Below are positions 11,532 through 23,808 of a DNA stretch of 64,000 nt, one piece after another. This DNA is from Amyelois transitella. Its lineage: Eukaryota; Arthropoda; Insecta; Lepidoptera; Pyralidae. Each line of letters begins with the position of its first letter. Position 1 is the first letter of the stretch. The notes under the pieces are model-generated. The model had not been told where the DNA came from. It worked only from the letters and a program-made list of their open reading frames with translations, and did no database searches. Where the stretch lies: NCBI RefSeq assembly GCF_032362555.1, contig NC_083506.1, positions 6,061,501 through 6,125,500 on the forward strand, written 5' to 3'. Made by a program: the position numbers and the translations under genes.

Positions 11532-13488
11532 TCATAGCACCATGCTGTTATCTTTGTCCCACCGGTCGCGATGTGAGTGAGGTGGTGTATTTTCACAATC
11601 GCCCACTAGTCCTGAGCTTTTCCCAATATTTTTAAGAGAAATTGTACTCCCAGAAGTGGCTATTTTTGACTGTTTTGTCAAGGATTTCAATCTTGGGATA
11701 TGAGATACTCTGGTTGGTAATTTTGTTGAAATAACTGTTTGTGTTTTGGGATCAAATAAGGTATTTGCTGATTTAGATCGTGTGTGACAAGAGTCTTTAT
11801 TTTTCATACATGACAGTGGTGTTCTCACACCACTACTGCTGTTAGATTTAGTTTTCTTCGGAGTAACATTAATATTATCGGCCTCATCTTCATAAATAAG
11901 AAGGCCATCAGATTTTCTGTCTTGTGGTTTGATACAATTCTGTCTGAGTTCTATATTAGTATTTTGTAAAACTTTAATTAAGGTATCATCAGACATCTCT
12001 TCAACATTATCCATACTTGCATCCTCTTCTATGATCTTAGTAACCACAATGGGTGTTCTCTCAATACCTACAGATGGTGATCGAGGATCAATGTCAAGAA
12101 TTTTGAACACTGGAATATGTTTCATATCTTTCTTACTGTCATGATCATTGGTTTCAACATGATCTTCACTATCTTCAAAATTATCATATTCATTCTCAAC
12201 ATAATCGAAATTTGTTTCTAAAAACAGATTGGGTTTTTCACCAACTTCTTTTACGAGCCTTTGAGCATTAGAAATATTAATTTCTATAGCATCATTAGAT
12301 GCTGTTGATGATCCCAATGGTTCCTCACTCTCTTTAAATGTATCATCAAGGGTCATATCAAAAAATTTATCATACAAATTCTTTGGGACAACCAAATCAG
12401 GGCTCTGTGTAGCTTTAACATCATTTTGAGCAATGCCCTCATTATCTTCTTGAAGACTAGGGCTGCCATAATTAATTTCACTAGAATATCTGTTATCTGT
12501 ACCTCCATCTTCCTTTGAGGTAATTACTATTGGAGTCCTCTCAAAGTCCTGTGTTGGTGAGCGAGGATCATATGACTGTAAATGATTCTTTATGACTGCA
12601 GAAAGGATTGGATTATTATGTATTAATTTTTCTTCCCCATCAGCATTTTCAAATGTTTTTCGTAAATCAACATTCTTTGTTATGTTGTGTTTTGCACTAG
12701 GTTTTCCCTAAAACAAAGAAAACATATGGAATAGTTTTAAAAAGTTACACTGGTCATACTTATATTACTATTAAACATAAAATCACAAAAACTATTCTAC
12801 ATTCATACATAGATATAATCACGTCTATATCCCTTGCAGGGTAGACAGAGCAGACAGTCTTAAAAAGACTGACAGGCCATGTTCAGCTGTTTGGCTTCAT
12901 GATAGAATTGAGATTCAAATAGTGACAGGTTGCTAGCCTGTCGCCTAAAAGAAGACTTCCAAGTTTACAAGCCTATCCCTTAGTCGCCTGTTACGAAATC
13001 CATCGGAAAGAGATGGAGTGGTCCTTTTTTTTCTAAGGGTGCAGAGAACCACACAGCATTAAAAACTAATCTTGAGACTTTAAATGTTTTCAACAAACCC
13101 CATTATACCCAATGTCTAATGCCAAGGCAAGTGCCATAATTACCAGCTATATAATATCTCCTATGCAACTTAAAGCTTTTTCTCATTGAATTTTTTATCT
13201 GTACATTGAGTAAATACTCTTACAATAGGTGAATGCGTGTTACACACATATTTTCTTCACTGTTCCTCACAAACCTCCCTTAGTCATAACTTCATTCGGA
13301 CGCTACACATGTTTACAATAACAATAAAGCGTGCCAAAACAAAACCGGTAAAAGGAGAAGCTTACCTGTAGTGGAGTCCGTGTGATTTCTGGAGTAGGAG
13401 ACCTTGGATCAGAATTAGCATCATCTTCCTTGTCGTTTTTTTGTGTCTGAACAGGTTCAGAATTGACTTTACTCGCATTACTCCCCAT
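11532..13488 (-). CDS. CDCA3/Tome-1-like cell-cycle protein, 2 exons
   Basis: Exons are 13366-13488 (ATG at 13488) and 11532-12707, giving 432 residues. The N-terminus MGSNASK fits an N-myristoylation signal. Three copies of the motif DPRSP-x(4-6)-RTP are present: SDPRSPTPEITRTP (residues 26-39), YDPRSPTQDFERTP (87-100) and IDPRSPSVGIERTP (about 247-260). This repeat, together with an MGS start, a low-complexity acidic middle and a C-terminus ending RDRWDKDNSMVL (compare KENQHFPLVES in vertebrates), is the signature of CDCA3 (trigger of mitotic entry 1), an APC/C-regulated adaptor proposed to promote WEE1 turnover. RxxL degron-like sites (RTPL) are visible. A canonical KEN box is not; KDN is the nearest. 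The insect protein is longer than human CDCA3 (268 aa). Function is inferred from motif order only. Confidence 0.78.
12787..13067 (-). mobile_element. SINE copy in the CDCA3-like intron
   Basis: Nearly full-length inverse copy of the local SINE family, about 12795-13059. It has tail-side CATACATAGATATAATCACGTC, central GACAGGTTGCTAGCC and head-side GAACCACACAGC. A short direct repeat AAAAACTA on both sides (12787-12794, 13060-13067) is a likely target-site duplication. Confidence 0.75.
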
Positions 13489-14912
13489 TTCACTAAAATA
13501 AATAAACTCTCTATTCTACGTAGGTAATCAATAGGCCATGTGTATGTCTTGAAGTAAATAAATATTCGACAATAAATGATGCTACAAACTTTTAGCAAAT
13601 AAAACGAGAAGAATTCTGAAAATAGTCGATTCCAACGGCCGATACTGTCAAAAATGACAAAGCCTGTTCCTTTTTTCAAATTTTTTGTAGGCAAGCCAAG
13701 CTGTCATTGTTGTCAAATGTATGACAGCCCGTGCTGTTAGTAACCAAAGACAAATTTTGACAAGCAAAAAGTATACATCACAGATATTATATTAATATAT
13801 TGTCTAAAGAGAAGTTGTGCTTTTGAGTATCAAATACCAAGTAAATCATGTAATGCTTGTCTTCTTTGTCAGCAACAAGCATTGAATTCAACGAAGTTGA
13901 AAACTCACCTGTTTAAATTCGGATTAGTCGCATAATTAGTCTAACTTCTCGTTAATAGGCGACATAGTGATAATGTGTCGTCCGTCCCACACGAAACTAA
14001 GATATATAGTCATATTTTATAGCAACGTATACTTCCCTGCCAATGTCGAGTGACCACACATGCAGCTATAATTTGTCACCAGCTATACCGTACTATATTT
14101 AAAATTTCAGCAATATCCAATGTCCGATTGATTATGGCGGCGGCGGCTTACGGAAGAAAAACAAAGTGAGGAAAACTGCACATATAGGAAACCATGATCC
14201 ATTAAGAGTTAAATTCCCCTGCAAAGGTTGCGCCGGTCAGATGTGAGTCGCCTCATGTAAAACCTGACTCACCCAATCCATCAATCATGGTTCATACATA
14301 TGTAGGTACATACTATCACGCCTGTCTTCCATTGGGTTAGACAGTGACTATTTAGATCCACTACGGGGCAAAAAGTTATATTTATTTTGGAGCCATATGT
14401 GGAGTTATAATGTTTAAGTACAGGAGGAAGAATTTATACAAGGACCTACCTAATTTATCTTTTTTAAATCAAAAATAATGAACTGTTTAAATTTGGCAGC
14501 ACAAATTGTTCTGTACTGCAACGAGTGTTGTGATGCACTTGTGTTTTGTGAAACCAAGTTAAGTTTGGCAGAATTGGACGGTATTTATTAATAAATCATG
14601 TTGGACACAATATTATAAAACATTTTATTTGGGAATGGAACCCTCCACAAGAGTTCAACTAATTTGCCCGGTTTTCTTCGGTCGATAGCTTATTTTTTTA
14701 AATATTTATACAAACTTTTAAATAAACGTAGGTACTTATAAGTATACTATACATAAAAAAACATCCAATCTTGCACAGATTGGATGTTTTGTGTTATGAT
14801 TTTCTCTAGAAAAAGACAAAGTGATTAACTCATGGTAAGGCTGATTATCGTTAGGTACATACGCGTTTTTAAATATAATATTAGGTACTATTGATATACA
14901 ACAGTTGCTAAA
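13489..14912. other. Non-coding between the CDCA3-like and HYR/sushi genes
   Basis: Holds the promoter side of the CDCA3-like gene and the 3' flank of the HYR/sushi gene. A dispersed repeat lies at about 14140-14285 and a small perfect hairpin at 14757-14790 (ACATCCAATC stem). No coding exon was seen. Confidence 0.5.
14140..14285 (+). repeat. Dispersed repeat (GAGGAAAACTGCACATA...)
   Basis: Contains GTGAGGAAAACTGCACATAT, CATGATCCATTAAGAGTTAA and CCCCTGCAAAGGTTGCGCCG, ending at CCTGACTCACCCAATCC. A partial copy of the same family is at about 27985-28045 (CCCCTACAAAGGTTGCAGAG). Class unknown. Confidence 0.5.
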
Positions 14913-17900
14913 TTAAGTCCTTTTTGGCTGACACGTGAGCCCATGGGTCCATGCCCCTTTTCTGCATACGGCAGAAGCCCGAGGTGCCCACTTCCAGCCT
15001 CGTTTACACCGCACCCTGCAGGTCGATCCTTCCAGTAGACCAATGCCGTCTTCAATAGTAGTACCCTTGCAGCTTATATGACCATGTTCTGGGGGGAAAA
15101 GCGGCTCGCACCATGTACGCGCTAAAACAACCAATTATAGTAATAAAGGTAAGTAAGCGCGTATTCAATAGGTCTTTACATAAGTAACATAACAGTTTAC
15201 CTTCACATATTGGCAGATCTCCAGACCACATTTTGCCTCCTTCGCAAGATAATGTGGCCCGACCATGTAAGACGTGTTTGGTGTTCCGGCAGGTGAAACT
15301 GCAGTTTTTGTTGTCAGGCTTACAATGAGCAATTAGGGTTTTAGGTGTGGTACAGGTTTGGGCTAAAACGCTAATCTGCATTTTACATACTTGTAAGGTC
15401 TGCAACAAGCAGAAATGATTTGCTTCAATGAATGTATGTAGGTACTGTATGCACTGTACTATATGACACTAGTTATCTTTAGCAATAACAAGAGTTTTAA
15501 GTGCCTAAAAATAACCTAAATATAGAACGAGTAAATTAGCAGAGAATGCCTACTAATATGCACAATATCTTTTACAGCAGAAAAGAATAGAGCCAACTAG
15601 TCTGCATTATGTACATCGTGAGAGGCAATTAAGGGAAGAAGCTCTTATAATATGTGCTTGGAGGGCTTGGACCACTGTTCCAGATTGACAGCAAATTCCT
15701 AGGTGTTTTTGATAGGGATGGTCTTAAAACCATACATTTGGTAACTCTCCTCTATTTTGTTCTATGAGCTATGTTCTCACAAACTCACCTTATGGTTATG
15801 AATAATTTTCCCTACTACCACATGGTTGCCTTGTACCAGCAACGATCCAAAATTAGGTCCGTACATATGCACGAAACGAACGTTCCTCGGTAACCTTCTG
15901 CCATGAGAGCACGATTGTAGCCGAGGATACTGTAGAACTACTCGATCTGAACCTGGTTTGGTGATCAATGTCCTGTCATGGGGGCACCTCACACAGGGAG
16001 TATCTGCAAAAAAACATAGGGCCTTATTAGGATACTAAAGATTCCTGCCTAAATTAAATTATAAAATGTAACATTGTAGGTAGTAGTCTAATCATTCATA
16101 AAGCATGTTTGATAAATTTTTATTTATATTTTAAAACCTGAATAAATAGCTGCTACTGCCACACAACATGCTTTGCCCCGAAATCTCAGCCTTTGCAAAA
16201 GCATCAAATGTAATAAACTTCCATTTGCCGCAGTTGCTTAGAAAACTAACCAGCAAACTTACCTAAATTAATAACGTTATATTTAAGACTATCATCCTTA
16301 TTTATATCGTAAGACCTTAGACGGGCCTTTTCTTCAGGGCGGATCACTTCTCTGCCAGGGTATATATAAGAAACTTCGTTGTTCAAATCCTTTGAAGCAA
16401 TTTCTTTAAGATACTCGATAGACTGGTAGAAAAGGCGGGGGTCTTCACGGGGTTGGTGAAATTTGAGTAATTTCGGATCCTTTTCTGTACTGGGCTTATG
16501 TAGAAGGTGCATTGTCGGCCTTGGGTCGAATAACTTGCCGCTACGAGGGATAATATTATTTTTCCAGCCATTTTTAATTACTTCGTTCACTGAACGTCTT
16601 CCGTGTGAGCTAGGTCCATGGGAATGTGATTCATCATTAGCCACAAGTTTTATTCTGAAAAAAAAAATAACGTAGTTACTATAACATTTTTGAGTTAAAG
16701 CCTTGAAAGATATCAATAGACAGCGGGAATACATCGATCGTTTTTTTGTGTTTATAGCAAAGTTTTCCCTCTGACAGAAATTCATTCACGGTAGTAGTAG
16801 CACCACACATCAACGAGCTACTAGTATGAAGAAAAGTACGAATGTTTAAATTGGAATTTTCTCTAGGCTTAAACTAATACCAAATGTCTGAAATAATAAA
16901 CCTGAATCTAAATCTGTCAGTAAATTAGGTTTATAAGTATTGGTAGCTATCATATATTTTGAGGGTTAAACGCATTTCACCACTTCACCTATAAATGTAA
17001 ATATTTACGAAAGCTTTGGTGAGCTTTACAAACATCGAAGTGTGCAGTTTAAAATATGTATTGAAATACCTAATAGGAACAGGAATAGACATGACGCAGG
17101 AAAAGCTATTTCCATCGTATCTTCCAAATGTTTAGGTATTCAATATTTAAGTACCACAATATCATTGATTTATACGAATATAAAGGAAAGCCAATTGTTT
17201 TACAATGGCGGTTGTTTTATGAAAATATTTCTTACGGACCAAAATTTTGAACAATTACTGGAAATTGTAAAAAATTCGGTAATTTTGGGATAATTAACTT
17301 ATTTTTGTAAATAAGTTTGGGTTAATGAATACCTTTTTTATAATACGGTATAGTAATACCTATAGGTGGGTACCTACTTGTGCCCGTTAAAAACGTATAT
17401 GTACTAATCCTTTCGGAGAAAACTATCTGCTTCGTGTATTTTATTTATTTATTTATTATTATATGTTTAGACTATTTTTCGTCCAAGGCTCCGCCCGCGT
17501 GAAAAGTGTTCTATAATCCACACTATATGTTTCCACAATTTTATGAAGATCGGTTCTGTGGTTTAACTATTAAGAATTTACAAATAGACAAACTAACTTT
17601 CGCATTAATAATATAACTATATTATGGATAGACTCGACTCGACAAAGTTTTGAACTATAAATCAGATAAAATAATGTTCATATGCCTTTGATTAATAGGG
17701 TAGGAAACGGCATACACTTTATTATACTATGAACGCACAAATTGAAAATGAGGTCAATTGTTACAATACATTTTCATCTCGACACATTTTGATCCTAACA
17801 AATTATTTCATCATAACACAATTGCATCAATATATTGAATCACCTCGATTAGTAACTTATAATTTAAGAATACTGAAGATATTTTCTTCAATGAAATGTG

Positions 17901-20603
17901 ACTACTTAATGTTTTGAGCATATTGATTTTACATGTATCAGCATTAAGGTTTTATTTTTTTTATTTTTAGCATAAAATTTTTACGTTTATCATAATACTC
18001 ATCATTAAGTTCTTCAATCTCACGCCCTTTGGGAAACAAATGAAAGGAAATATATAAAGAAGGCAATTTTTGAATTCCAGTGCAAAATCTGCTTGTATCA
18101 GCCGAGCTTGCATGAAGAGAGTTACGAATTTGGATGAAGCGAAGGATTGTGATTGATTGTGTGCAGAGATTGTGGCATGTGGAAAGATGTAGTCTCTGCC
18201 TGTATCTGCATGTATGTGTATCAAAATTTAAAAAGGCTTGCTGTAAACTTATGCTAATAGAATCTGTAGTTGTAGAACTACCTATCTATTTTAAGGTTAA
18301 TTTTGAGTAGGGTTTTATTACTGGATACAAGGTTTCTCTAAACGTGATTTTCAGATCCGCTCGAGTTACGCCCCAAATTTACTCTTCTCTCAATCTTGCG
18401 CTCTCCAACCAGGAGTAATAAATGGAGTAATGGAAATGGAAGAGGCCTACGTCCTGAGAAGGATAATATAACGGAACGGATGGATGGATGGATTACATAG
18501 TGGATGGGCTGAAGTAAAGTAAAAAGACCTACTGAGATATTGAACTTTACAATATAATGTCCTCTGTTTATTTAGGGAAATGAGGAGTGTTGCACTGAGT
18601 TGTAAGTGAATTACGACTGTTGCCAAACACCTTGCGTCATATACCGACCTGTTGATGTCTATGTCCGGGTGGCGGGCTTCGAAGCTTCCTATAAGGATAA
18701 CGAAATAATATTAATTGTAAGTATCTTTAAACACAACTTTATTAAATGTTGCACAATTATGATTTGGTACATATTTTTATTGGTAAGAAATGTAAAATTA
18801 CCGATTATTGCATACCATCATCACTACATACTTAGTATAAACTAAGTCGCTATTTTAGTCTGTTTGTCTATATGCTTAAATCTTTAAAATTACGCAACGG
18901 ATTTTGATGCGGTTTTTTGTAACAGGTAGATTGATTCAAGAGTTTTTATGTATAATAACATTTATAATTTTGCACCCGTGCGAAGCCGGGGCGGGTCGCT
19001 AGTTAATACGTAAATGGGTAAGCAAATAAAATATTACTGTTTAATATGAAAATTTAAATAAAGTACATAGCTACGTTCATAAACTGTTATTTTAATATCG
19101 GAATCATTGTCATTGTAAGTATATTATTATACATTAGTATTACGATACATTATTATACATTATTATTATACATTAGTATAATAGCACGATGAACGTTAGA
19201 TACATGTGACACATGTTTATCTTATATGTATGTATAATAATGATATCATGTTTTAAATTAATAAAGCTACTTTACTACCCACTCATTTTGATCGCACTCT
19301 TGAAGGACCGTAAAAACTATGCCGAATTATTTAAGTACTTACTAGCTTTCGCTCACGGCTTTGCTAGCGTACTGTGTCGTTTATTGCAAATTCTAAGGTA
19401 ACATATTGCATTAGATGTTTCGCATTGTTTGACTTGTTGCTCTTTAGACTTTCTGATCGGGATGGGAACACAAACATTATGGGTTAGTCAGAGTCAGAAT
19501 CTCAAAAAGACAGAAATGCCACGCTTAGTCGCACGACTTAAAGATGGAATTGAGAATCAAACAGTGACATGTTACTAGCTCATCGCTTAAAAGAAGAAGA
19601 ATCCCAAGATTCTCTTGATTGACTTTTATAATCTGCACGGGAAGAGAAGCAGCTGGCACACACTACGTTTTCTCTTCACTATGCTAGCATGGAAGCTTGA
19701 GCTAGGTGAATGTGCGCTGATTCCCTTAGTCGCCTTTTACGATATTCGTTGGAATGAGATGAAGTGGTCTTATTCTAAATGGCCCAAACAACACAGCACG
19801 GCATAAAGACTTTGGATAAAGACGACATTCCATTACTTTGCCACATAAATAAACAGTTACTACTAGGTATGGGTAATGGATATCAGCATCCAACAATATA
19901 TTTTGTAGTGAATAACTAGTACATTTACATAATGTATCTACATTTTATTAGTATGTGGTACCCTATAAAATAAATGTATGTTGGTAATAATCTGGAGAAA
20001 CGATTTGATCATTATGTGTTTGTTATAGGTACTTACTTATAAACAAATATTGAAATAAAAGTATGTCTACATAATTTGAGCACCTACAAGTAAAAACGTC
20101 TAAAGTGTAGAAGTCTTTGAAATGAATATTTGGTAGCATTATTTTTAAAATGTTTACCTAAAAAGTGGAAAAGAAAAGTTTTAAACAGTTATATTTTTTA
20201 ATGTACTCTTTATATCATCCGATAAAGACAACATGTAAGTTGAAAGAGGACCCCAGATCCAGTTGCACCCTACACCACAAAAGTTCGTGTGGTTGAAGGT
20301 CGCCTCTTAATCAGAGAGACTGTACTAGGTATATCTTACTACTTGCCGCGATCCGATAAGTATCTATGCAGATACCGTACTACATTTGATTCATCTTCAT
20401 CAAAAAAATTTATAAGCGACACTACAGACTTCTTTTTTACTACGCTTTTATTATTTTAAATTATCATAGGAGAGAAAGCTAGTATTGTTATGATTTGTTT
20501 TTTTTTTAATTAATGCAAGCATAATATGATTCTAGGTAGCAATAGTTTATATAAGACACTTACCAATTATACCAAGAATCAAAACAGTAAACACAACAAA
20601 CAT
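14913..20603 (-). CDS. Secreted HYR and sushi (CCP) domain protein, 6 exons
   Basis: Exons are 20564-20603, 18649-18688, 16263-16654, 15789-16003, 15201-15399 and 14913-15121. All phases agree and the total is 1095 nt, 364 residues. Exons 1-2 encode a signal peptide (MFVVFTVLILGIIGSFEA, then RHPD). Exon 3 is a charged, low-cysteine linker. Residues ~160-243 form a HYR-like (hyalin repeat) module: CVRCPHDRT, a beta-rich core, then VVVGKIIHNHKTLQVCKMQISV. Sushi 1 runs from C245 to C294 (GGKMWSGDLPIC) and sushi 2 from C300 to C359 (RKGAWTHGLTC), each with the late Trp expected of CCP domains. HYR next to sushi recalls SRPX- or SVEP1-type extracellular proteins; orthology is not claimed. The 40-nt exon 2 was found by phase matching: it alone reconciles the phase-1 donor of exon 1 with the phase-2 acceptor of exon 3. 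Confidence 0.82.
18101..18219 (+). repeat. RTE-like LINE 3' end fragment
   Basis: Matches the 3' terminus of the LINE at 9115-10996 (GCCGAGCTTGCATGAAGAG, GATGAAGCGAAGGA, GTAGTCTCTGCCTG) and ends in ATGTATGTGT. It lies in an intron of the HYR/sushi gene. Confidence 0.7.
18860..19004 (+). mobile_element. Helitron-like 3' end
   Basis: Contains AACGGATTTTGATGCGGTTT and ends GCACCCGTGCGAAGCC then GGGGCGGGTCGCTAGT. The CTAGT terminus preceded by a GC-rich stem is the usual Helitron 3' signature. The same 3' end occurs at 32288-32319. The 5' limit is approximate. Confidence 0.6.
19480..19804 (-). mobile_element. SINE copy, diverged, with internal extra sequence
   Basis: Inverse copy. Recognisable blocks are GAATTGAGAATCAAACAGTG, CGCTTAAAAGAAGAAGAATC, CCCTTAGTCGCCTTTTACG and GTGGTCTTATTCTA. 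About 90 bp not in other copies (near 19625-19720) interrupts the body. Confidence 0.6.
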
Positions 20604-22269
20604 TTTTAGGTAACCATAAGAAACACAGAGAAATAAATACAATATTTTTTTCTTTCGGAGAAGAAAAACCCAAGCAATGACGAGTATTGGTTGCGGGCGC
20701 GACTTAACCAACTGAATGCGAAAAGCGAGCAAAAACTACTACAAGACGAAATCGCAATGAGGCGTAGGAAGCACTCATATTCACGTATCGCATCCACCGC
20801 TTACCTACTATGCGTATACAAAGATTTACTTTTATTGAAATTCTGCAGCTCTCCTGTAACGCAATGGCACTTTTAGTACAAAGCTATTGTTCTGTTTATT
20901 TTCATAAAGACACCATCTCTACTTTGGGACAAAATCATTTGAGTGGGAATAGTGGGATAAACATAAATAAACCATAATAAGCCAGTAGGTGTATAGGCAC
21001 TTGAGATTAAAATGTGTAAAAAAAGTTAATAAAAATGAAATCATATACATACCTATATTACAGAAAACCTACTTACTTATTATGAGACCGATATATACAT
21101 TTATTCACGTTTTTATCCCACGCGGGGTAGACAGAGCGAACAATCTTGCAAAGACTGATAGGCCACGTTCGGCTGTTTGGCTAAATGATAGAATTGAGAT
21201 TCAAATAGTGACAGGTTGCTAGCCCATCGCCTACGAAGTATCCCAAGTTTAAAAGCCGATCCCTTAGTCGCCTTTTACGACATCCATGGGAAAGAGATGG
21301 ACTGGTCCTATTCTTTTTTCTATTTGTGCCGGGAACCACACGGCAGACAGAAATACTTTACTATTAATAGATGGTTTTTATCGAAATTAAATAAAACAAT
21401 AACGAAACAGAAAACAAAGACAAACCAAGAGTAATCGTCACATGTCCTTCGGACAGAGAGTTTTGGCAACCAGGCACTAATGAGTTAACAGGAATTTATT
21501 TCAACAGCTGAGTCTAGTCTAGCGCCAGCCTAGTGTTTCCCAATATAACTTATCTAATAATGTAACTGCTTCAACTATTTGTAAAGTCAATATTATAAAA
21601 GCCACGACGTTAAAAATCAGCAAGGCGACATTAAATTATTCTGTGGGTGTAAAGAAAATGAAAGCCACTTCCTGAATATAAACTGTAATGTGGTGTAGAC
21701 GTTTGATGTAGATTTTTTGACTGAATAATAATAATCTTTACATTTTTTTTTTGTTTCAAGATTCTATGGTCAACAGATAAATATAATTTAAGGTAGTAAG
21801 ATATTCCCTAGAGGTTTGGGTTATATTGGATACTGGTTGACATGTAGCAATCAAAATTGGCCTTAAAATAAATATCTAAGACAAAGTGTAGGAAAAAACA
21901 AAACAAAATATAGCAAGGTGGCTGCTTGACAGATGTGTTTCGGTCAAGCCCTAAGAGTATCGACTTAATTATAAACAATGTCAATGGTACAGCGGGTCCA
22001 CATGAGCTAAACATAAAGAACCTAGTAGCAATTCTTAGTTTATTCTATGTAGGTAAATGGTAGTTAATTTTCTTGTCTGCATATCAAATGGGGTCAAAAA
22101 ACCAACGCAAATGAAATATTTAACTGACGTTTATTGGATCCTACAATAGATTACAGTTCACAAGCACCACAAAACCTTACCACAATTAGAACAACACATT
22201 TAAAATTAAGATATTACCGCATTTCATTCTCTTTAAATTATGGGCACAAAAATGAGCAAGTGCAGCAGG
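20604..22269. other. Non-coding between the HYR/sushi gene and the Cys/Pro cluster
   Basis: No coding exon supported. It contains the promoter side of the HYR/sushi gene and one SINE copy (about 21103-21345). Confidence 0.5.
21103..21345 (-). mobile_element. SINE copy, near full length
   Basis: Inverse copy from ATTCACGTTTTTATCCC through GACAGGTTGCTAGCCCATCG and CCCTTAGTCGCCTTTTACG to GTGCCGGGAACCACACGGCA. Closely matches the copies at 26480-26735 and 12795-13059. The tail side lacks a clean (ATGT)n. Confidence 0.78.
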
Positions 22270-22981
22270 CTAAACGAGTTTGTTGCAGGAGTAATAACAG
22301 CAGGGATGGTAGGGCGGGTTGGGGCAGGTGAAGGCTTGGCAGGGCGGCACCGCGGGGCAGCACTCGCCAGGGTACCACACCGTACGGGCGTATTTTCCGG
22401 ACGGTCGAGTACACGCGCCGTGGTTGAAGCAATGCGCTTTGCAGGGGTAGTCGTAGCAGCACGGCCTGTAAAATATAATTATTATTAAAATGTAGGGCAA
22501 GTACTTACAGACCGTGAACCGTGGACTATTCAATAATACAACATTTCCTTAAATTGTTCTGAATGTAAAGATTTTAGAAAAAAAAAATATTAAGACAACG
22601 AATAGTAGAAAAGAGGACACAGAATAGCTATTTTTATCTCAGCTGGAAGAAGACCACTGCTAGACATAGGCTTTCCTTCCTTTAATTTTATCCAAAAATG
22701 TCGAAAGTGAACTTCTGTTTGAAAAGGTTTGTAGTGGATACCCAAAAGATTTGCTTACATCCAAAATAAATAGGTATGATAATAATGATAACCAAAAAGT
22801 ACCGTTCTTGAGGAGCATTGCTAGGTTCGCCACAGAGATAAGGCGCTACTTCTTTTTGGAAAGGCTGAGGCCTGGGCTGCCCGTAGCGTGGTCTTTTGTA
22901 GTAGATGCTGTATTCTCCTTTCACGCAGCCGTATCTAGGAGACGGCCTAAAGGACTCATATCCACGTGGTAGAACTGACAT
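22270..22981 (-). CDS. Cys/Pro-rich cluster protein 1, 2 exons
   Basis: Exons are 22803-22981 (ATG at 22981) and 22270-22465, joined in phase 2 (CG|G), 124 residues. There is no signal peptide. The N-terminal half is basic and aromatic (MSVLPRGYESFRPSPRYGC). Exon 2 is cysteine-rich: ERPCCYDYPCKAHCFNHGAC, then TRPSGKYARTVWYPGECC and PNPPYHPCCYYSCNKLV. The block PCKAHCF...GKY...GECC is shared with the C-terminal part of the protein at 36214-37122 (PCKADCF...NKY...GETC), so the two are paralogous in this module. Not recognised as a named family. Composition suggests a structural, disulfide- or zinc-stabilised protein; a sperm-tail role is inference only. Confidence 0.8.
22620..22680 (-). repeat. 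LINE 3' fragment
   Basis: Contains CTCAGCTGGAAGAAGACCAC and TGCTAGACATAGGC, a very common moth LINE motif seen in inverse orientation. It sits in the intron of cluster protein 1. Confidence 0.4.
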
Positions 22982-23808
22982 GATTGTGAATAGTTGCCTA
23001 TTTTAGAATTTTGTAGCGATTACTGTAAAATAGGTTTGAAAAGAAATAAGTAGTCAACATTATATGTATTACTTAATTTACAAAAAATATACACGAGAAG
23101 AATAAAAAATCAAAGATATACATATACAACCACGGATTTATCCCTTACGAAAAGGCAAGGCCGGACATTCTTGAAAAGATTAAAAGGACATGTTAAGCCG
23201 TATGTAAAATTCGAATTACTTAGTTACCTTATTATTGTTTTTAATATTTTCACGATATCTAGGTGTTCTTTCCTATTTTTATGTTTTATAGAGATTTTAA
23301 TATTTTTTTAAGAAATTTATTACATATCTATATCTATAATAAAAATGACAAAAGTTAAATGACAGAATATCACTTTTCATAAAAGAAGTAAGAAAATTTA
23401 CGATGCTAAATAAGGTTTTATATGGAACTCTTCTACCTCTTTCAACTAGCCCTTTCCGTTAGCTTTAGTGGAGCAATTACATTTATATATTATAGATAAT
23501 TATTTGAAAATAGTAAATAATACTGTATAAATAAGTGTTGTACACATAACTAGTTCGGATTGGACTAAGCGTATTATAAACTAGGCATACCATAGGCTCA
23601 ACTCTCAACACTGTTGAGTCTTTTTAAGTTTTTAAGAGGAGTGTCACAGTGTTGATTTAACACTGTGAAAACTATATAAGCTTTTTCCTGGATCAACTCT
23701 AATTTTTACGTTCTATACAAAAAATTAGTCGAATGAGAATAGGTACATTTCAATAGAATTTATTTTCAGAGACATAATACAGTAAATACAATTGTTTTTG
23801 CCGCTCCG
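22982..23808. other. Intergenic DNA within the cluster
   Basis: AT-rich, no coding exon seen. It contains a decayed SINE-like tail (about 23130-23180, TTATCCCTTACGAAAAGGC) and a small stem TCACAGTGTT...AACACTGTGA at about 23643-23667. Confidence 0.45.

Noticed and set aside
18606-18845. Plus-strand frame beginning NYDCCQTPCVIYRPVDVYVR
   Set aside because: It is the opposite-strand shadow of the 40-nt exon of the HYR/sushi gene; an in-frame stop precedes it and no acceptor fits.
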